DNA of 64,000 nt, taken from contig LT598464.1 of the NCBI GenBank assembly GCA_900074745.1, positions 745,467 to 809,466 of the forward strand. The letters are read 5' to 3'. Position numbers and translations under genes: made by a program. This document shows positions 1-9,088 of this stretch, in pieces. The stretch comes from Lachancea mirantina (taxonomy: Eukaryota; Ascomycota; Saccharomycetes; Saccharomycetales; Saccharomycetaceae). The notes under the pieces are model-generated. The model saw nothing but the letters and a program-made list of their open reading frames with translations, made no database searches and was not told the DNA's origin. The first letter of the stretch is position 1, and the number at the start of each line of letters is the position of its first letter.

Positions 1-1
1 A

Positions 2-712
2 ACGGTACTTGATGCTGTTCTTTCTACTCGAAGCAAATTCACAACTTATTTTCAGTACTTCACAGAAAACGATCTGTATTTTGTCGCTGCATTCTTGGAT
101 CCTTCGTCCAAACATCAGTGCTTCAACACCCTTATGATGGAGGACGAGGCTCAATTTCGACTAAGTAAAGTGGAAAGGTATTTGAAGTCTTACCTCAAGA
201 AGTCCGAACCGCGAAAGGTCATTACATCAACTAAACTTGCCAAAAGATCTGTTAGAGGCACGCGTCATCGAGTCACCAAATTACCCACGATCAACCGGCG
301 CGAGAAGCATTCACATAATGCAGAGGCTTCTATGTGCAATCAGGCAGTCAGTGAGTGGGACAAGTATAAAGCAGAAGAGCGACATACCTTGGACTTCAAA
401 GAGGACCTGATACAATGGTGGTACGAACGCCGTGGCGCATATCCCAATTTATTCAGGCTTGCGGTGGCCCTTCTATACACAAAATTTAGCACAGGCGGTC
501 TGGAGAGGGCATTTTCCATCAGCGGGAAAGTTTTTCGTAAAAAAAGAAGTATTAGCAGTCTAAATTTTAACAGGTTGCTAGTTCTTAGAAATCGCTTCAA
601 GGGCTGGGGCCTCCTAGACCAGAAATTGACATTCAATTTCCAAGATTCTGATGAGGACGATGACTATATGGAATGCCACTCTCAATCGGATGACGACGAT
701 CTCGAGTATTAA
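2..712 (+). CDS. hAT-family transposase, C-terminal part (5' end outside window)
   Basis: The reading frame is open from base 2 to the stop at 710-712 (236 codons), so the gene enters from the left edge and has no start codon here. It begins with a stretch ending AAFLDPSSK, the pattern that precedes the C-terminal region of hAT transposases. It ends in the hAT dimerisation region: WWYERRGAYPNLFRLAVALL, then the block STGGLERAFSISGKVF followed by a basic KKR, and LNFNRLLVLRNRF. An acidic tail (DSDEDDDY, DDDDLEY) closes the protein. hAT elements (Roamer and Rover families) are known in Saccharomycetaceae, so a resident element or a domesticated copy are both possible. No stop or frameshift is seen in the visible part. 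Whether the catalytic N-terminal half survives cannot be judged here. Confidence 0.85.
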   Translation, partial: TVLDAVLSTRSKFTTYFQYFTENDLYFVAAFLDPSSKHQCFNTLMMEDEAQFRLSKVERYLKSYLKKSEPRKVITSTKLAKRSVRGTRHRVTKLPTINRREKHSHNAEASMCNQAVSEWDKYKAEERHTLDFKEDLIQWWYERRGAYPNLFRLAVALLYTKFSTGGLERAFSISGKVFRKKRSISSLNFNRLLVLRNRFKGWGLLDQKLTFNFQDSDEDDDYMECHSQSDDDDLEY

Positions 713-1099
713 TAGTTAAAGCTAGCATATCAATAGAATTCATCACTACTTAGGTAAGATTAATGCTTTGCTCTCGATTTACGGACGCTTTGTTGAACTA
801 ACAAGTTGTCCATCCGCGTTGCATCCGAACGATGCATTCGAAATATCCTTAAATGATTTGTAAATATTAAAATATATACCCAAGAACTACTCGATCCGTA
901 TATGAATACTGCCCGTTTACTACCCGCTCTCGTCCCCAGTCCTGGATCGAGGGCCGTGCATTTATCAACATAATCACGGACATATTCCATATATACTATC
1001 AAGAATACTTCGAATGAATCTCCTGACACAATGTATAAAACTGTTGGCCACCGAGGCCCGTCAACCTCAATATGCATCCATATTGTGGTAATTTTCGAC
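713..1099. other. intergenic, 387 bp, convergent
   Basis: Lies between the stops of two convergent genes. It should hold the 3' end of the hAT unit and possibly its terminal inverted repeat, but I could not identify a terminal repeat or target duplication without the left end. No other feature seen. Confidence 0.5.
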
Positions 1100-2119
1100 T
1101 CAGAAATAGTTTTCAATTTTCTTCTCGACCCAATCCCAGAGCTTCAAATCAGTGCCATTCTGCAAACCAGCCTTGATGTCTTCACGGGGCTCGTGAATTT
1201 TCCCAAAAGGCACGACGTAGGCACCCTGAGAATTTGAGGTCAGCTCTGAAGATAAAGCTGCATACAATTCGGTATAAGCTCCATACTCAGGGCCGTAAAG
1301 AAGCGGCTTTAAGAAGCGCATCAGCATGGAGTTCTCCATGTCTCGTTGTAGCTCGGTGCGGATGTTACCAGGGTAGCAAGACACAGACACACATTTTAAA
1401 TTCTCTACCATATCCGCATTGCGAGTAGCCCAGGCTTTCGCTTGAAAAATGTTGGCAGCCTTAGATTGACCATAAAGCCTCATGCTGCTTGGCCTGCTTT
1501 TCAAATCTACGCCTTCGAAGGTAGGATTTTCCCAATTAATGCCATATTGGCTGAAGCCGAAGAAATGCGCGCCGGAGGAAACCCACACAATTCTCTTGAG
1601 GGAGTCGTCAGATTTTAAGAAAAGCGGGTCAAGGAAATGCTGCAGCAGCTGCGGACCCATAACATTGGTGGCGAAAATAAGCTCGTGCCCCTGTTTCGAC
1701 ACGCCCCGATTGCTCTCAGGCATAATGCCTGCGTTATGTATGATGATACTGATGGGCCTTCCCGCAACGGCGCGGGTAATTTCAGACGCAGCAGACTTGA
1801 TAGTCGTTAAATCAGAAAGCTCACAATTCCCTATAACTTCTATCGATCCTTTACTCTCTTTTATTTCTTCGAGTATCTTCGTGCGCGCCGATAAACCTTT
1901 TTCAGTCGATCTCACGACTCCAATAACATTGCAGTTCTTGGAATACAACAGTTTCACAACTTCTAGACCAATACCAGTATTCATGCCCGTCACGACTGCA
2001 AGTTTGTTGGAAAGGTCCGGATAATCCTTCGGTAAAAACTCAGCTGGACAGGGCCTGAACCCATACAGGGCCTCTTTCGCCATGTAGAGCTTGCTGTAAC
2101 CCGGTGCAGACTCGGCCAT
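1100..2119 (-). CDS. short-chain dehydrogenase/reductase
   Basis: A 339-residue classical-type SDR, expected to reduce or oxidise a carbonyl or alcohol with NAD(P)(H); the substrate cannot be told from sequence. The cofactor motif TGMNTGIG lies at residues 44-51, the NAG motif at 129-131, a catalytic-type serine at 181-182 (VSSGA) and the YGQSK pair Tyr216/Lys220. An extra N-terminal arm of about 40 residues precedes the Rossmann fold, as in fungal retinol-dehydrogenase-like or bli-4-like SDRs. The ATG at 2117-2119 is the first in frame and lies 72-83 bp after a TATA box. The gene is divergent from the transporter at 3074, with a 954-bp shared upstream region, so co-regulation is possible but unproven. 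Confidence 0.9.
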   Translation of the reverse strand: MAESAPGYSKLYMAKEALYGFRPCPAEFLPKDYPDLSNKLAVVTGMNTGIGLEVVKLLYSKNCNVIGVVRSTEKGLSARTKILEEIKESKGSIEVIGNCELSDLTTIKSAASEITRAVAGRPISIIIHNAGIMPESNRGVSKQGHELIFATNVMGPQLLQHFLDPLFLKSDDSLKRIVWVSSGAHFFGFSQYGINWENPTFEGVDLKSRPSSMRLYGQSKAANIFQAKAWATRNADMVENLKCVSVSCYPGNIRTELQRDMENSMLMRFLKPLLYGPEYGAYTELYAALSSELTSNSQGAYVVPFGKIHEPREDIKAGLQNGTDLKLWDWVEKKIENYF

Positions 2120-2190
2120 TGTTTATTGTTCTGATCTAATAGAGTGGCAAACTGAAGAAACCCGCGGTGATTGAAATGGATTTAAGCAAC

Positions 2191-2202
2191 CTTATATATA
2201 AG
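2191..2202 (-). promoter_or_regulatory. TATA box of the SDR gene
   Basis: CTTATATATAAG, a perfect 12-bp palindrome, 72-83 bp upstream of the SDR start. This is a normal TATA-to-ATG spacing for this kind of yeast. Being palindromic it does not itself set direction. Confidence 0.6.
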
Positions 2203-2674
2203 ATCACCGCACACTCCCCGCACACTCATCGCACACGAAGTTCCTGGCAAGTATATCTCCGTAACGATACCAAAAATAAGTTGAGCTTATCCTGTTGTTT
2301 TGACGACAACTGGGCTGCATTGGACATCGAAATCTGGCCAATGGCAGTGAACAGCGTGACTTATGGACGGCTTTTGCCGTCCATAGACAGCAATGGTTAA
2401 GAAAGTCTTAAGTATGCCAAGCATAACCAAAGAGCCTAGATGTGCGTTAACATAGAAGTTAATGGCGTCTCGCACCGTTCTCGGGTTTTCGAGGTTTAAA
2501 GTTTTACTTTGCAGATATGGATGCTGGATAACCGATTTTCATTTTACGTGATCGAGTAAAGGTTCGACTAACTCCAACCCCAATAGTCAACTATGAACAA
2601 ATTAGATGGACAACCATCGACAATAGCGGACCTCAACAATAATGGTCAACTTCGTCAGCTCATCGGTTGGTTCA

Positions 2675-2708
2675 GTTGTCTCGTTTTATCTGACAATATA
2701 ATCACGTG
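2675..2708 (-). repeat. E-box module copy (LTR-core remnant)
   Basis: On the minus strand: CACGTGATTATATTGTCAGA followed by TAAAACGAGA. It matches the core of the LTR-like elements at 18367, 37923 and 63489 but no flanking similarity is left. Confidence 0.45.
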
Positions 2709-3073
2709 ATATATCCATGATATAACTGATAATATCGTTGATTTCATTAACCGGGGGCACACTTCCTTAATTCCTAAGTCTTCCAAACGCAAGAACGCCC
2801 CCAGATTTCAACTGCCCTGTTGAGAGTTATTTTTCCATTTAAATCACCGCAATTATTTATCGAGCTTCCCTCGCCTGAAGCTTGCAACGATTTTTCTGAC
2901 TCATCGCAAGTTATAAGTCGTGTCACACCTTAATCGAGTCATACCTTTATGCTACTGGCACGGAGGACGCATGGTCGGGTTCCAATCATTTCTTTGATCA
3001 ACACGGATTTCAATTATAAGTTGGATCTCAAACTAAAACCCACTACACCTCTTCAACGCCCTTCGACGTCTCC

Positions 3074-4360
3074 ATGAAGGACAGCGAGCAGGAGCAAATG
3101 GAAATGGCTGCTCAAGGGCGGCTACCAAGCAATCAAGGCTTGTCCTCTCGTCAAAAAGGCTACATGATAGTGGCAGCTGGATTCATCGCGAACTTCTTCG
3201 TATTCGGGTTTGCATTCACTTTTGGTGTATTTCAAGATTTTTACCTAAGTCAAAGTGGCCCTCTGTCGGGACGATCTACTTCATCCGTTTCGGTTATAGG
3301 AACTGTAGCCACGGCGCTAACATACATGCTGACCCTGTTGAATACCGGTTTATCTGCTTACTTTTCTGTTCGCCAAATTATGCTTTCTGGGGCCATTCTG
3401 ATGTCTCTGGGGTTTATTGCGGCTTCATTTGCCCATGAATTGTGGCAATTTTCGCTCAGTCAGGGTCTATTGTTTGGGATTGGAGGTTCGATGGTTTACC
3501 TGCCTCCGGTGGTTCATGCCCCACCCTATTTTACCTCGCACAGAGGTATCGCAATGGGCTTGTTGTTTTCTGGTACGGGGGCTGGTGGCCTTGCGTTGGC
3601 ACCGCTGACAAGGTATCTAATTACAAAATTTGGATGGCAATGGGCTTTAAGAATATGTGGCATTATCGGATTTGCTGCCCTCGCCCCGGCAAGCCTTTTG
3701 GTTCACCCTTATGATCGGACTGCGGCTGCCAAGGTCAAAAATCCCCCTAGACTGAACTTGAAAGTTATGACCAGTGACAAGTTCATCCTGCACATGATGG
3801 GCGCCTCTTTGCAATCTGCTGGCTATCTGATACCTACTTATTTTATGTCATCGTACGCGCAGACGTTGGGATTCACTTATAACCAGGGTGCCGTTTTCAT
3901 TGGGATTAATAACACTGTTAATGCCCTTTCTAAAGTTGTTGTTGGATTTTTTTCAGATCGATTTGGTCGCTTGAATATGCTTGTGATATGCGGTCTACTG
4001 AGTTGTATTACGATCTTTGCTCTGTGGCTCGTAACCACTCGAGGTGCTTTCATCGCGTTTGTGATATGTTATGGCGTAGCATCAGGCCCGATAGTCTCTC
4101 TTCTACCAACTTGCATGGCTGAGCTCTTTGGTGTTCAAAATTATCAGGCGACTTCCTGGTTTCTTTATTTCTGCAGGGGTATCGGCACTTTTCTGGGGTC
4201 GCCCATTGCTGGACTGTTAATATCAAATAAAAATGCCAGAGCAGCAGACTATCGCAATGCAATAGTATACAATGGGGTGCTTTTCGCTGTGAGCTTTTTC
4301 TGTCTTTGTTGGGTACGCTTCAGAGAGGCGTATAACAGTGGCTGGAAAATTAAGCAGTAA
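3074..4360 (+). CDS. monocarboxylate-transporter-like MFS protein (MCH type)
   Basis: A 428-residue major facilitator protein with about 12 hydrophobic segments after a 27-residue hydrophilic N-terminus. The first segment reads YMIVAAGFIANFFVFGFAFT, leading into FGVFQDFY, which is typical of fungal monocarboxylate-transporter-like (MCH/MCT16) proteins. A conserved loop SDRFGRLNM sits between the later segments. It is expected in the plasma or vacuolar membrane; fungal members move monocarboxylates, riboflavin or other compounds, so the substrate is open. It is somewhat shorter than S. cerevisiae Mch proteins (about 470-520 residues), mostly through a short N-terminus and central loop. The ATG at 3074 is the first in frame and no frameshift is visible. 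Confidence 0.88.
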   Translation: MKDSEQEQMEMAAQGRLPSNQGLSSRQKGYMIVAAGFIANFFVFGFAFTFGVFQDFYLSQSGPLSGRSTSSVSVIGTVATALTYMLTLLNTGLSAYFSVRQIMLSGAILMSLGFIAASFAHELWQFSLSQGLLFGIGGSMVYLPPVVHAPPYFTSHRGIAMGLLFSGTGAGGLALAPLTRYLITKFGWQWALRICGIIGFAALAPASLLVHPYDRTAAAKVKNPPRLNLKVMTSDKFILHMMGASLQSAGYLIPTYFMSSYAQTLGFTYNQGAVFIGINNTVNALSKVVVGFFSDRFGRLNMLVICGLLSCITIFALWLVTTRGAFIAFVICYGVASGPIVSLLPTCMAELFGVQNYQATSWFLYFCRGIGTFLGSPIAGLLISNKNARAADYRNAIVYNGVLFAVSFFCLCWVRFREAYNSGWKIKQ

Positions 4361-5134
4361 GAAAGTCAGTCGCGTTTAAATAAACTCCTGAATGGGCTGA
4401 AATCTATACATTTTCGACCACTTATGAGGTCAAAGTTGAAATACTTGTTAAGCGCATTGGTTTGAATATTATCGCTTACCAGGACATAAGCTTCAGCTGC
4501 AATGCTGCGGCCATCTTTTGCATACTTCTAAAATTTAATGCTCTCAGGCGGTAAGTGTCCGAAATGCACATCTCATACCTTCAGGAAACGTAGCCCATAT
4601 TAGAAAAGTCTCAGGATCATGGCAGAGCGAGTCTAGCACATTTTGGAGAGAAATGAGTACTCACGAGTATGTGACGAATTTGCCATTTGCGTAGAGCATT
4701 TAATAGGTATTCTGTGGGTACCTTCTCAGATAGAGCCTGAACACTCATCCAAATATACCCCTCCAACCATTTCCTTTGCCAGCAAAGTAACCGTGTATTG
4801 TTAACTGAATTTGTCGGGATAACGTAAATTGACGTTCTTTGTTTGCCGTTTCTATGTTCTACCAACTTTTCATGATTATCGTGTGCTTTTTGATTCTCTA
4901 GCATTGAAAGCTAGAAAATCTTTGGCGTAGAACCCTCCGCCAATGTTGGGCCATACAAGGTGGTTGCTCGTAAAGCACTCATATTGTGCGCTTGTATGCC
5001 CTTGTAGTGAGATCATCCACTCACCTAATATAACTTCCGCTAAGATAAGTAACTGAAGTTTTTCCCTACGCATCAACCGTCGCACCTCTAATTCTGATGC
5101 GCTCCGTATGCTCCGTCGTGATTACCGCTTTCCT

Positions 5135-5265
5135 TCGTGCTCCTGCAGCGTAGACTCCAGCTTCTAGCTTGTTCAGGCCTTATTTAGTCGCCGTGGTCAC
5201 GTGACTATTCGAATTCCGTATAAATCGGCGACATCACCCGATATAAACTCCTTCCCAGAGCAGAA
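5135..5265 (-). repeat. diverged LTR-like remnant (copy E)
   Basis: Shares with the remnant near 20 kb a run GTGCTC(C/T)TGC, then the minus-strand module CACGTGACCACGGCGACTAA continuing ATAAG, then GCGACATCACCCGATATAAAC and CTCCTTCCCAG. The last part aligns with the TGTTGGAAGGAG end of the better preserved LTRs. Heavily decayed. Confidence 0.5.
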
Positions 5266-6113
5266 TATGAGATCGCTTGGAAATTTGTAGTTTGCTTATT
5301 GCTACGTAATTTTTTTTCACTCTGGTAACGTTGTGTCTCTGCTTGTGTTTTTTAAGGGCTCTGGGGAAAGTGCTTGGCGATGATTTCTGTAATTTTCTTC
5401 GTAGTAATCTTTTGGAGAAGGAAATTTCACAACTCGATGAGGTGGCTCAATCTCGTGTATCTTATGTAGATTAAAACGAACATTATTTCTAAGCCTTAGC
5501 TCTTCTGGATGGCCGCCCTGGGAGTTGAAAAGGTAAGGAAGCCCCGGTAATAGAGAGCAATCGTCGGCCCGTCACATATTTCGCATGCTTATAGAAACAA
5601 ACATTGCAGCGCTCTTAGCCGATCATTACGAGTGTGCTACCGTAATATTGCACTGCTCAGGACTCTTTTCTGTGAGTGTTCTTTCGCACACTCCAACATA
5701 GCCTCATCATGTTAAACGTTAAATCTACACGACAGATCCTTCCTCAACTACGCACACGATCTTCAATCGTAGCAATAGCAGATGGGAGGATCGGCATGGG
5801 CAAAACCTGGCATGCACCTGGCCAATCCCACTCAAAATTGGCACCCATACCCAAGCACAAAACTCTTGCTACGATGAGAAGCATTTCCTCACCTTGAAAA
5901 GGTGGCATAGTTACCGGTATATTGACCGCCTTTTTAGCGAGAGAGAGCATATAGGACGAACGGGTTTCAGCTGCTGCGTGATATGGGTGTTCCTGCTGCC
6001 ATTGCCTTCGGAACATTCAACGATAAAATAATAGAAAGTGACGACATCTCATTGTATCGCTTCCCAAAGCTTGCCTAACGCCTGTAGCGAATTTTTTGCT
6101 ATGGCAAGCGCGG

Positions 6114-6119
6114 TATAAA
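6114..6119 (+). promoter_or_regulatory. TATA box of first Rds1-like gene
   Basis: TATAAA, 64-69 bp before the ATG at 6183. It supports the start at 6183 rather than the in-frame ATG at 6153, and the longer frame beginning at 6096 would start upstream of the TATA box. Confidence 0.6.
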
Positions 6120-6182
6120 GCTGGCTCGCTGCGCGCTAGTATTTCAGTGCATATGTGCCAAATTCAAGGTGAAATCTGCACG

Positions 6183-7112
6183 ATGAGATTTAACTTTACA
6201 GGCACGGCTGCGGGCTTGGCTGCGCTCACATTAGCTGCACCAACTACTTTGGTTCGCCGCAGCGGAAACAATACAGATGTCGGGGTGCTACAGTTCGCCC
6301 TGACTTTGGAACACCTAGAGAACGCCTTTTACAAGCAGGCAGTCTCAACGTGGACGCTGGAAGACTTCGTCGCGGCCAACTTTTCAGAGAGCTTCTTTTC
6401 ACAGGTGAAATATATTACGCACGATGAAGAGAGGCACGTGATTTTTCTAGAGGATGCACTTCGCGCCGCAGGTGCAGAGCCAGTTCCGGCTTGCAGTTAC
6501 CAATTTAACCTTTCGGGACCGCAAGATTTTATTGCAAAGGCAGCGATTATCGAAGGTGTAGGCGCGAGTGCGTACGCGGGCGCTGCGCCTTTGATAGGGT
6601 TCAAACAGTACCTGACTGCCGCTGCATCGATTTTGGTTACAGAGTCGCTGCACCAAAGCGCGTTACGGAGTGCGGTCGGAGAAGTGCCCATGGCGAACCC
6701 ATTTGGCACTCCACTAGGCGTGCGAGCCGTGTACTCTGCGGCGTCACAGTTTATCGTGAGCTGTCCTGACGCAGCTAAGCTCAACGTGCAAAGTTACCCA
6801 GTGCTCACGCTCACCCAAGGCTTGCCGTTGGCACCCAACGAGTCCGCCACGTTTAATGTTGCAGCAGGCGGGCCCACGCTACCCTCGACAGCGTGTGTCA
6901 CCTTCTACTCGGGACTTGACATGGTACCGGTCGCTGCGTCGGTTTCTGGTAAGCAGATCACGTGCGTCGTACCCTCGCAGGCCTCAGGACAGTCGTACGT
7001 TTTTATCTCGTCTGACAGATCCTCTAATCTAACTGATGCGAATATCTTGTACGGGCCAGCGATCGTCGAAGTGACTCCCGGAAGCCCCACTTTCAACGTT
7101 TCTGTGACCTGA
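6183..7112 (+). CDS. secreted Rds1/ferritin-like protein, copy 1
   Basis: A 309-residue protein of the fungal Rds1 family (S. pombe Rds1, stress- and nutrient-related; ferritin-like domain). The N-terminus MRFNFTGTAAGLAALTLAAP is a signal peptide, probably cut after LA. The ferritin-like helices span about residues 28-170 with ALTLEHLENAFYKQA, ITHDEERHVIFLEDALRAAG (possible metal-ligand Glu/His) and ILVTESLHQSALR. The second half is beta-rich and ends EVTPGSPTFNVSVT. An upstream in-frame extension exists from 6096, but alignment with the paralog at 8104 and the TATA position choose 6183. Biochemical role is unknown; secretion and a possible metal- or redox-related function are inferred. It is in tandem with its paralog, with a tRNA between them. 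Confidence 0.9.
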   Translation: MRFNFTGTAAGLAALTLAAPTTLVRRSGNNTDVGVLQFALTLEHLENAFYKQAVSTWTLEDFVAANFSESFFSQVKYITHDEERHVIFLEDALRAAGAEPVPACSYQFNLSGPQDFIAKAAIIEGVGASAYAGAAPLIGFKQYLTAAASILVTESLHQSALRSAVGEVPMANPFGTPLGVRAVYSAASQFIVSCPDAAKLNVQSYPVLTLTQGLPLAPNESATFNVAAGGPTLPSTACVTFYSGLDMVPVAASVSGKQITCVVPSQASGQSYVFISSDRSSNLTDANILYGPAIVEVTPGSPTFNVSVT

Positions 7113-7141
7113 GGGTGTCACACGGATTTTGGTTAGGCAAG

Positions 7142-7161
7142 CAGGCGGCTTCGTCCGCCTG
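7142..7161 (+). repeat. 3' hairpin after Rds1-like copy 1
   Basis: CAGGCGG-CTTCGT-CCGCCTG, a perfect 7-bp stem, 30 bp after the stop codon. The paralog has an equivalent hairpin with its loop in the opposite orientation. Confidence 0.6.
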
Positions 7162-7582
7162 GGTAGTTTATAGGTAATAGCACGTCGTCCTATGAAGGAA
7201 ACGTGCTTTTTAAAATTGTGAAGTGTCATTTAGGTTGATTTTCTATTCGCGTTTCCGAGTATGGGAAGCGGTGAGCCTGGGCAGGCTTCTGGCCGCAGTC
7301 GCTACCTTCACTGTAGCTCCGTCCCTGATTTGCCTAACCAGAGCATATCTGTCAGCTCAGACGGTTGTGCAGATGGTCGGGGTAGCGCACCATCGCAAAA
7401 TCGAGCTGTAGTACGGTTACTCAAACGCAAATCGACTTCAAGAGATGTCGCAGCTTTAACTACGTACTCCAATACCCCATGAGGGGATGCATAACGTAGG
7501 GGATATAGATGCGTTTTCAGACCTATGGGCTGATTCAAACCTCTGCAAGTCACAAATGCCACTCATTGGCCACCTGCAGTTG

Positions 7583-7614
7583 CTACTTTCTTATTCTGTC
7601 GTCGGGGTCACGTG
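7583..7614 (-). repeat. E-box module copy
   Basis: Minus strand: CACGTGACCCCGACGACAGA followed by ATAAGAAAG. Good match to the shared core (GACAGAATAA). It lies about 155 bp from the tRNA gene, on its 3' side. Confidence 0.5.
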
Positions 7615-7769
7615 ATTTCCACCGAACCGACCCACCCGCCCACTTGACGAATGACAGACCATCAAAATTGAGGGGAAATATAAGGAATTCCAACGGCGTC
7701 GAAACCAACAGGACCTTACCGTTCCGTCAAAGTAAGCTTTGAATGTACAGATCGTAAAAAGCAAAAAAT

Positions 7770-7840
7770 GAGCGGTACGAGAATCGAACCCGTGTCCCCA
7801 CCTTGGAAGGGTGGGATGATAACCACTACACTAACCGCCC
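7770..7840 (-). tRNA. tRNA-Gly (UCC)
   Basis: Read on the minus strand the 71-nt gene starts GGGCGGTTAGTGTAGTGGTT and ends ACGGGTTCGATTCTCGTACC then GCTC. The 7-bp acceptor stem pairs (GGGCGGT/ACCGCTC, one G-U), the anticodon stem is CCACC/GGTGG and the loop CTTCCAA gives anticodon UCC (7805-7807). It looks essentially the same as the yeast tRNA-Gly(UCC), which has no intron. A run of six T on the minus strand (7763-7768) directly after the gene is the Pol III terminator. It sits between two tandem Rds1-like genes. Confidence 0.95.
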
Positions 7841-8027
7841 GATTATTGGCTACGAGCTGTGTTCCTTGCATGTCGTATCGCAAGACTTCGCAGTTTTGCA
7901 GGAACGGCTTTAGGCACCGTGACCGTTTTAGTCGCCCCTAACAACACATTGAAAAGCGCATCGCATTGTATGGCCTCTCAAAGTTTCTCCACAGTGTGAA
8001 AAAGCTTAAAATTGCTACCGCTAAAAC

Positions 8028-8035
8028 TATATAAA
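8028..8035 (+). promoter_or_regulatory. TATA box of second Rds1-like gene
   Basis: TATATAAA, 69-76 bp before the ATG at 8104, the same spacing as in the paralog. Confidence 0.65.
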
Positions 8036-8103
8036 GCGAGTGCGCCAAGAAGAGTGGCTCCTAGGGAAGGCTCCAAGCGCCAAAAAGCATCTGAGATTTC
8101 ACC

Positions 8104-9039
8104 ATGAGATTCGCACTAACAGGCACAGTTCTCAGTTTCGCAGCGCTGGCGTTGGCGGCGCCAGCGTCGACATTGCTGCGCACCAGCAGCAATGACACAG
8201 ACGTGGATATTCTTCAGTTCGCTCTTACACTGGAACACCTTGAAAATGCGTTCTACAAGCAGGCTCTGTCCATGTGGACACAGGACGACTTCGTCGCGGC
8301 CAATTTCACACCGGAGTTTTTCACGCAGGTAAAATACATCACGCACAACGAGAAGCGTCACGTGCTTTTCCTGGAGGACACACTGCGCGCCGCAGGTGTT
8401 GAGCCTGTCCCAGCGTGCAGCTACCAGTTTAACCTCTCGGGTCCGCAAGACTTTGTCAAGAAGGCCGCAGTAATCGAAGGGGTCGGTGGAGGAGCGTACG
8501 TGGGCGCAGCGCCTCTGCTCGCGTCCAAGCAGTACCTGACCGCGGCCGCGTCCATCGTGGTCACCGAGTCGCTGCACCAGGGTGCTTTTCGTAACGCTGC
8601 GGGAGAAATTCCCATGGCGAATCCTTTCGGCACGGCGCTGAGCGCGCGCACGGCTTACTCTGCCGCGTCGCCGTTCATAGTGAGCTGTCCGCCTACAGCC
8701 CACATCGACGTGCAAAGATTCCCGGAGCTCACGCTCGCACAGGGCCTGCCTGTGGCGCCCAACGAATCCGTCGCGTTCACGGTCGCGGCGGGTGGGCCCG
8801 CTGTGCCATCTCCAGCGTACGTGACCTTTCTTTCGGGACTCGACACGGTGCCCGTCACGGCGTCGGTCTCTGGTAACCAGATCACGTGCATGGTGCCTCC
8901 TCAGCTGTCCGGCCAATCATACGCTTTCGTAACTTCTGACGACAGCTCCACTAACCTCACCGACTCTGGCGTCTTATACGGTCCTGCGATCGTCGAGGTG
9001 ACTCCCGGAAGCCCAACCTTCAACGTCTCTGTGACTTGA
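8104..9039 (+). CDS. secreted Rds1/ferritin-like protein, copy 2
   Basis: A 311-residue paralog of the gene at 6183, aligning end to end with few gaps; by eye about three quarters of residues are identical. Signal peptide MRFALTGTVLSFAALALAAP, then the ferritin-like helices (ALTLEHLENAFYKQALSMWT, ITHNEKRHVLFLEDTLRAAG, VVTESLHQGAFR) and the same beta-rich tail ending EVTPGSPTFNVSVT. In the helix 2 motif Glu-Glu-Arg-His of copy 1 is Glu-Lys-Arg-His here. The coding sequence is clearly richer in G and C at third positions than copy 1, which also leaves a long open frame on the opposite strand (8116-8916) that is a by-product. The pair is a tandem duplication; the GC shift points to codon optimisation or biased conversion in this copy. 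Confidence 0.92.
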   Translation: MRFALTGTVLSFAALALAAPASTLLRTSSNDTDVDILQFALTLEHLENAFYKQALSMWTQDDFVAANFTPEFFTQVKYITHNEKRHVLFLEDTLRAAGVEPVPACSYQFNLSGPQDFVKKAAVIEGVGGGAYVGAAPLLASKQYLTAAASIVVTESLHQGAFRNAAGEIPMANPFGTALSARTAYSAASPFIVSCPPTAHIDVQRFPELTLAQGLPVAPNESVAFTVAAGGPAVPSPAYVTFLSGLDTVPVTASVSGNQITCMVPPQLSGQSYAFVTSDDSSTNLTDSGVLYGPAIVEVTPGSPTFNVSVT

Positions 9040-9067
9040 AGACGCAGCACGCGTTTAGGTTCGTGAA

Positions 9068-9088
9068 GCAGGCGACGAAGCCGCCTGC
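9068..9088 (+). repeat. 3' hairpin after Rds1-like copy 2
   Basis: GCAGGCG-ACGAAGC-CGCCTGC, 29 bp after the stop. The loop ACGAAG is the reverse complement of the loop CTTCGT in the hairpin of copy 1. Confidence 0.6.

Larger units (their letters stand above)
2120..3073. other. divergent intergenic region, 954 bp
   Basis: Holds the promoters of the SDR gene and the transporter. Besides the TATA box it carries one E-box module at 2675-2708. No open frame that looks coding. Confidence 0.5.
4361..6182. other. gene-poor region, 1.8 kb
   Basis: No recognisable gene. Minus-strand open stretches at 4617-4904 and 4876-5085 (69-95 codons) overlap in different frames and have somewhat protein-like composition, but I recognise no family; they could be one decayed gene. 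A diverged LTR-like element lies at 5135-5265. Confidence 0.4.
7113..7769. other. intergenic, 657 bp
   Basis: Holds the 3' hairpin of the Rds1-like gene, an E-box module at 7583-7614 and the T-rich terminator of the tRNA. Short open frames here have no coding character that I can see. Confidence 0.45.

Noticed and set aside
8116-8916. Minus-strand open frame of 266 codons opposite Rds1-like copy 2
   Set aside because: Arg/His-rich and without a family; it is a by-product of the strong GC3 bias of the real gene, and the paralog has no matching frame.
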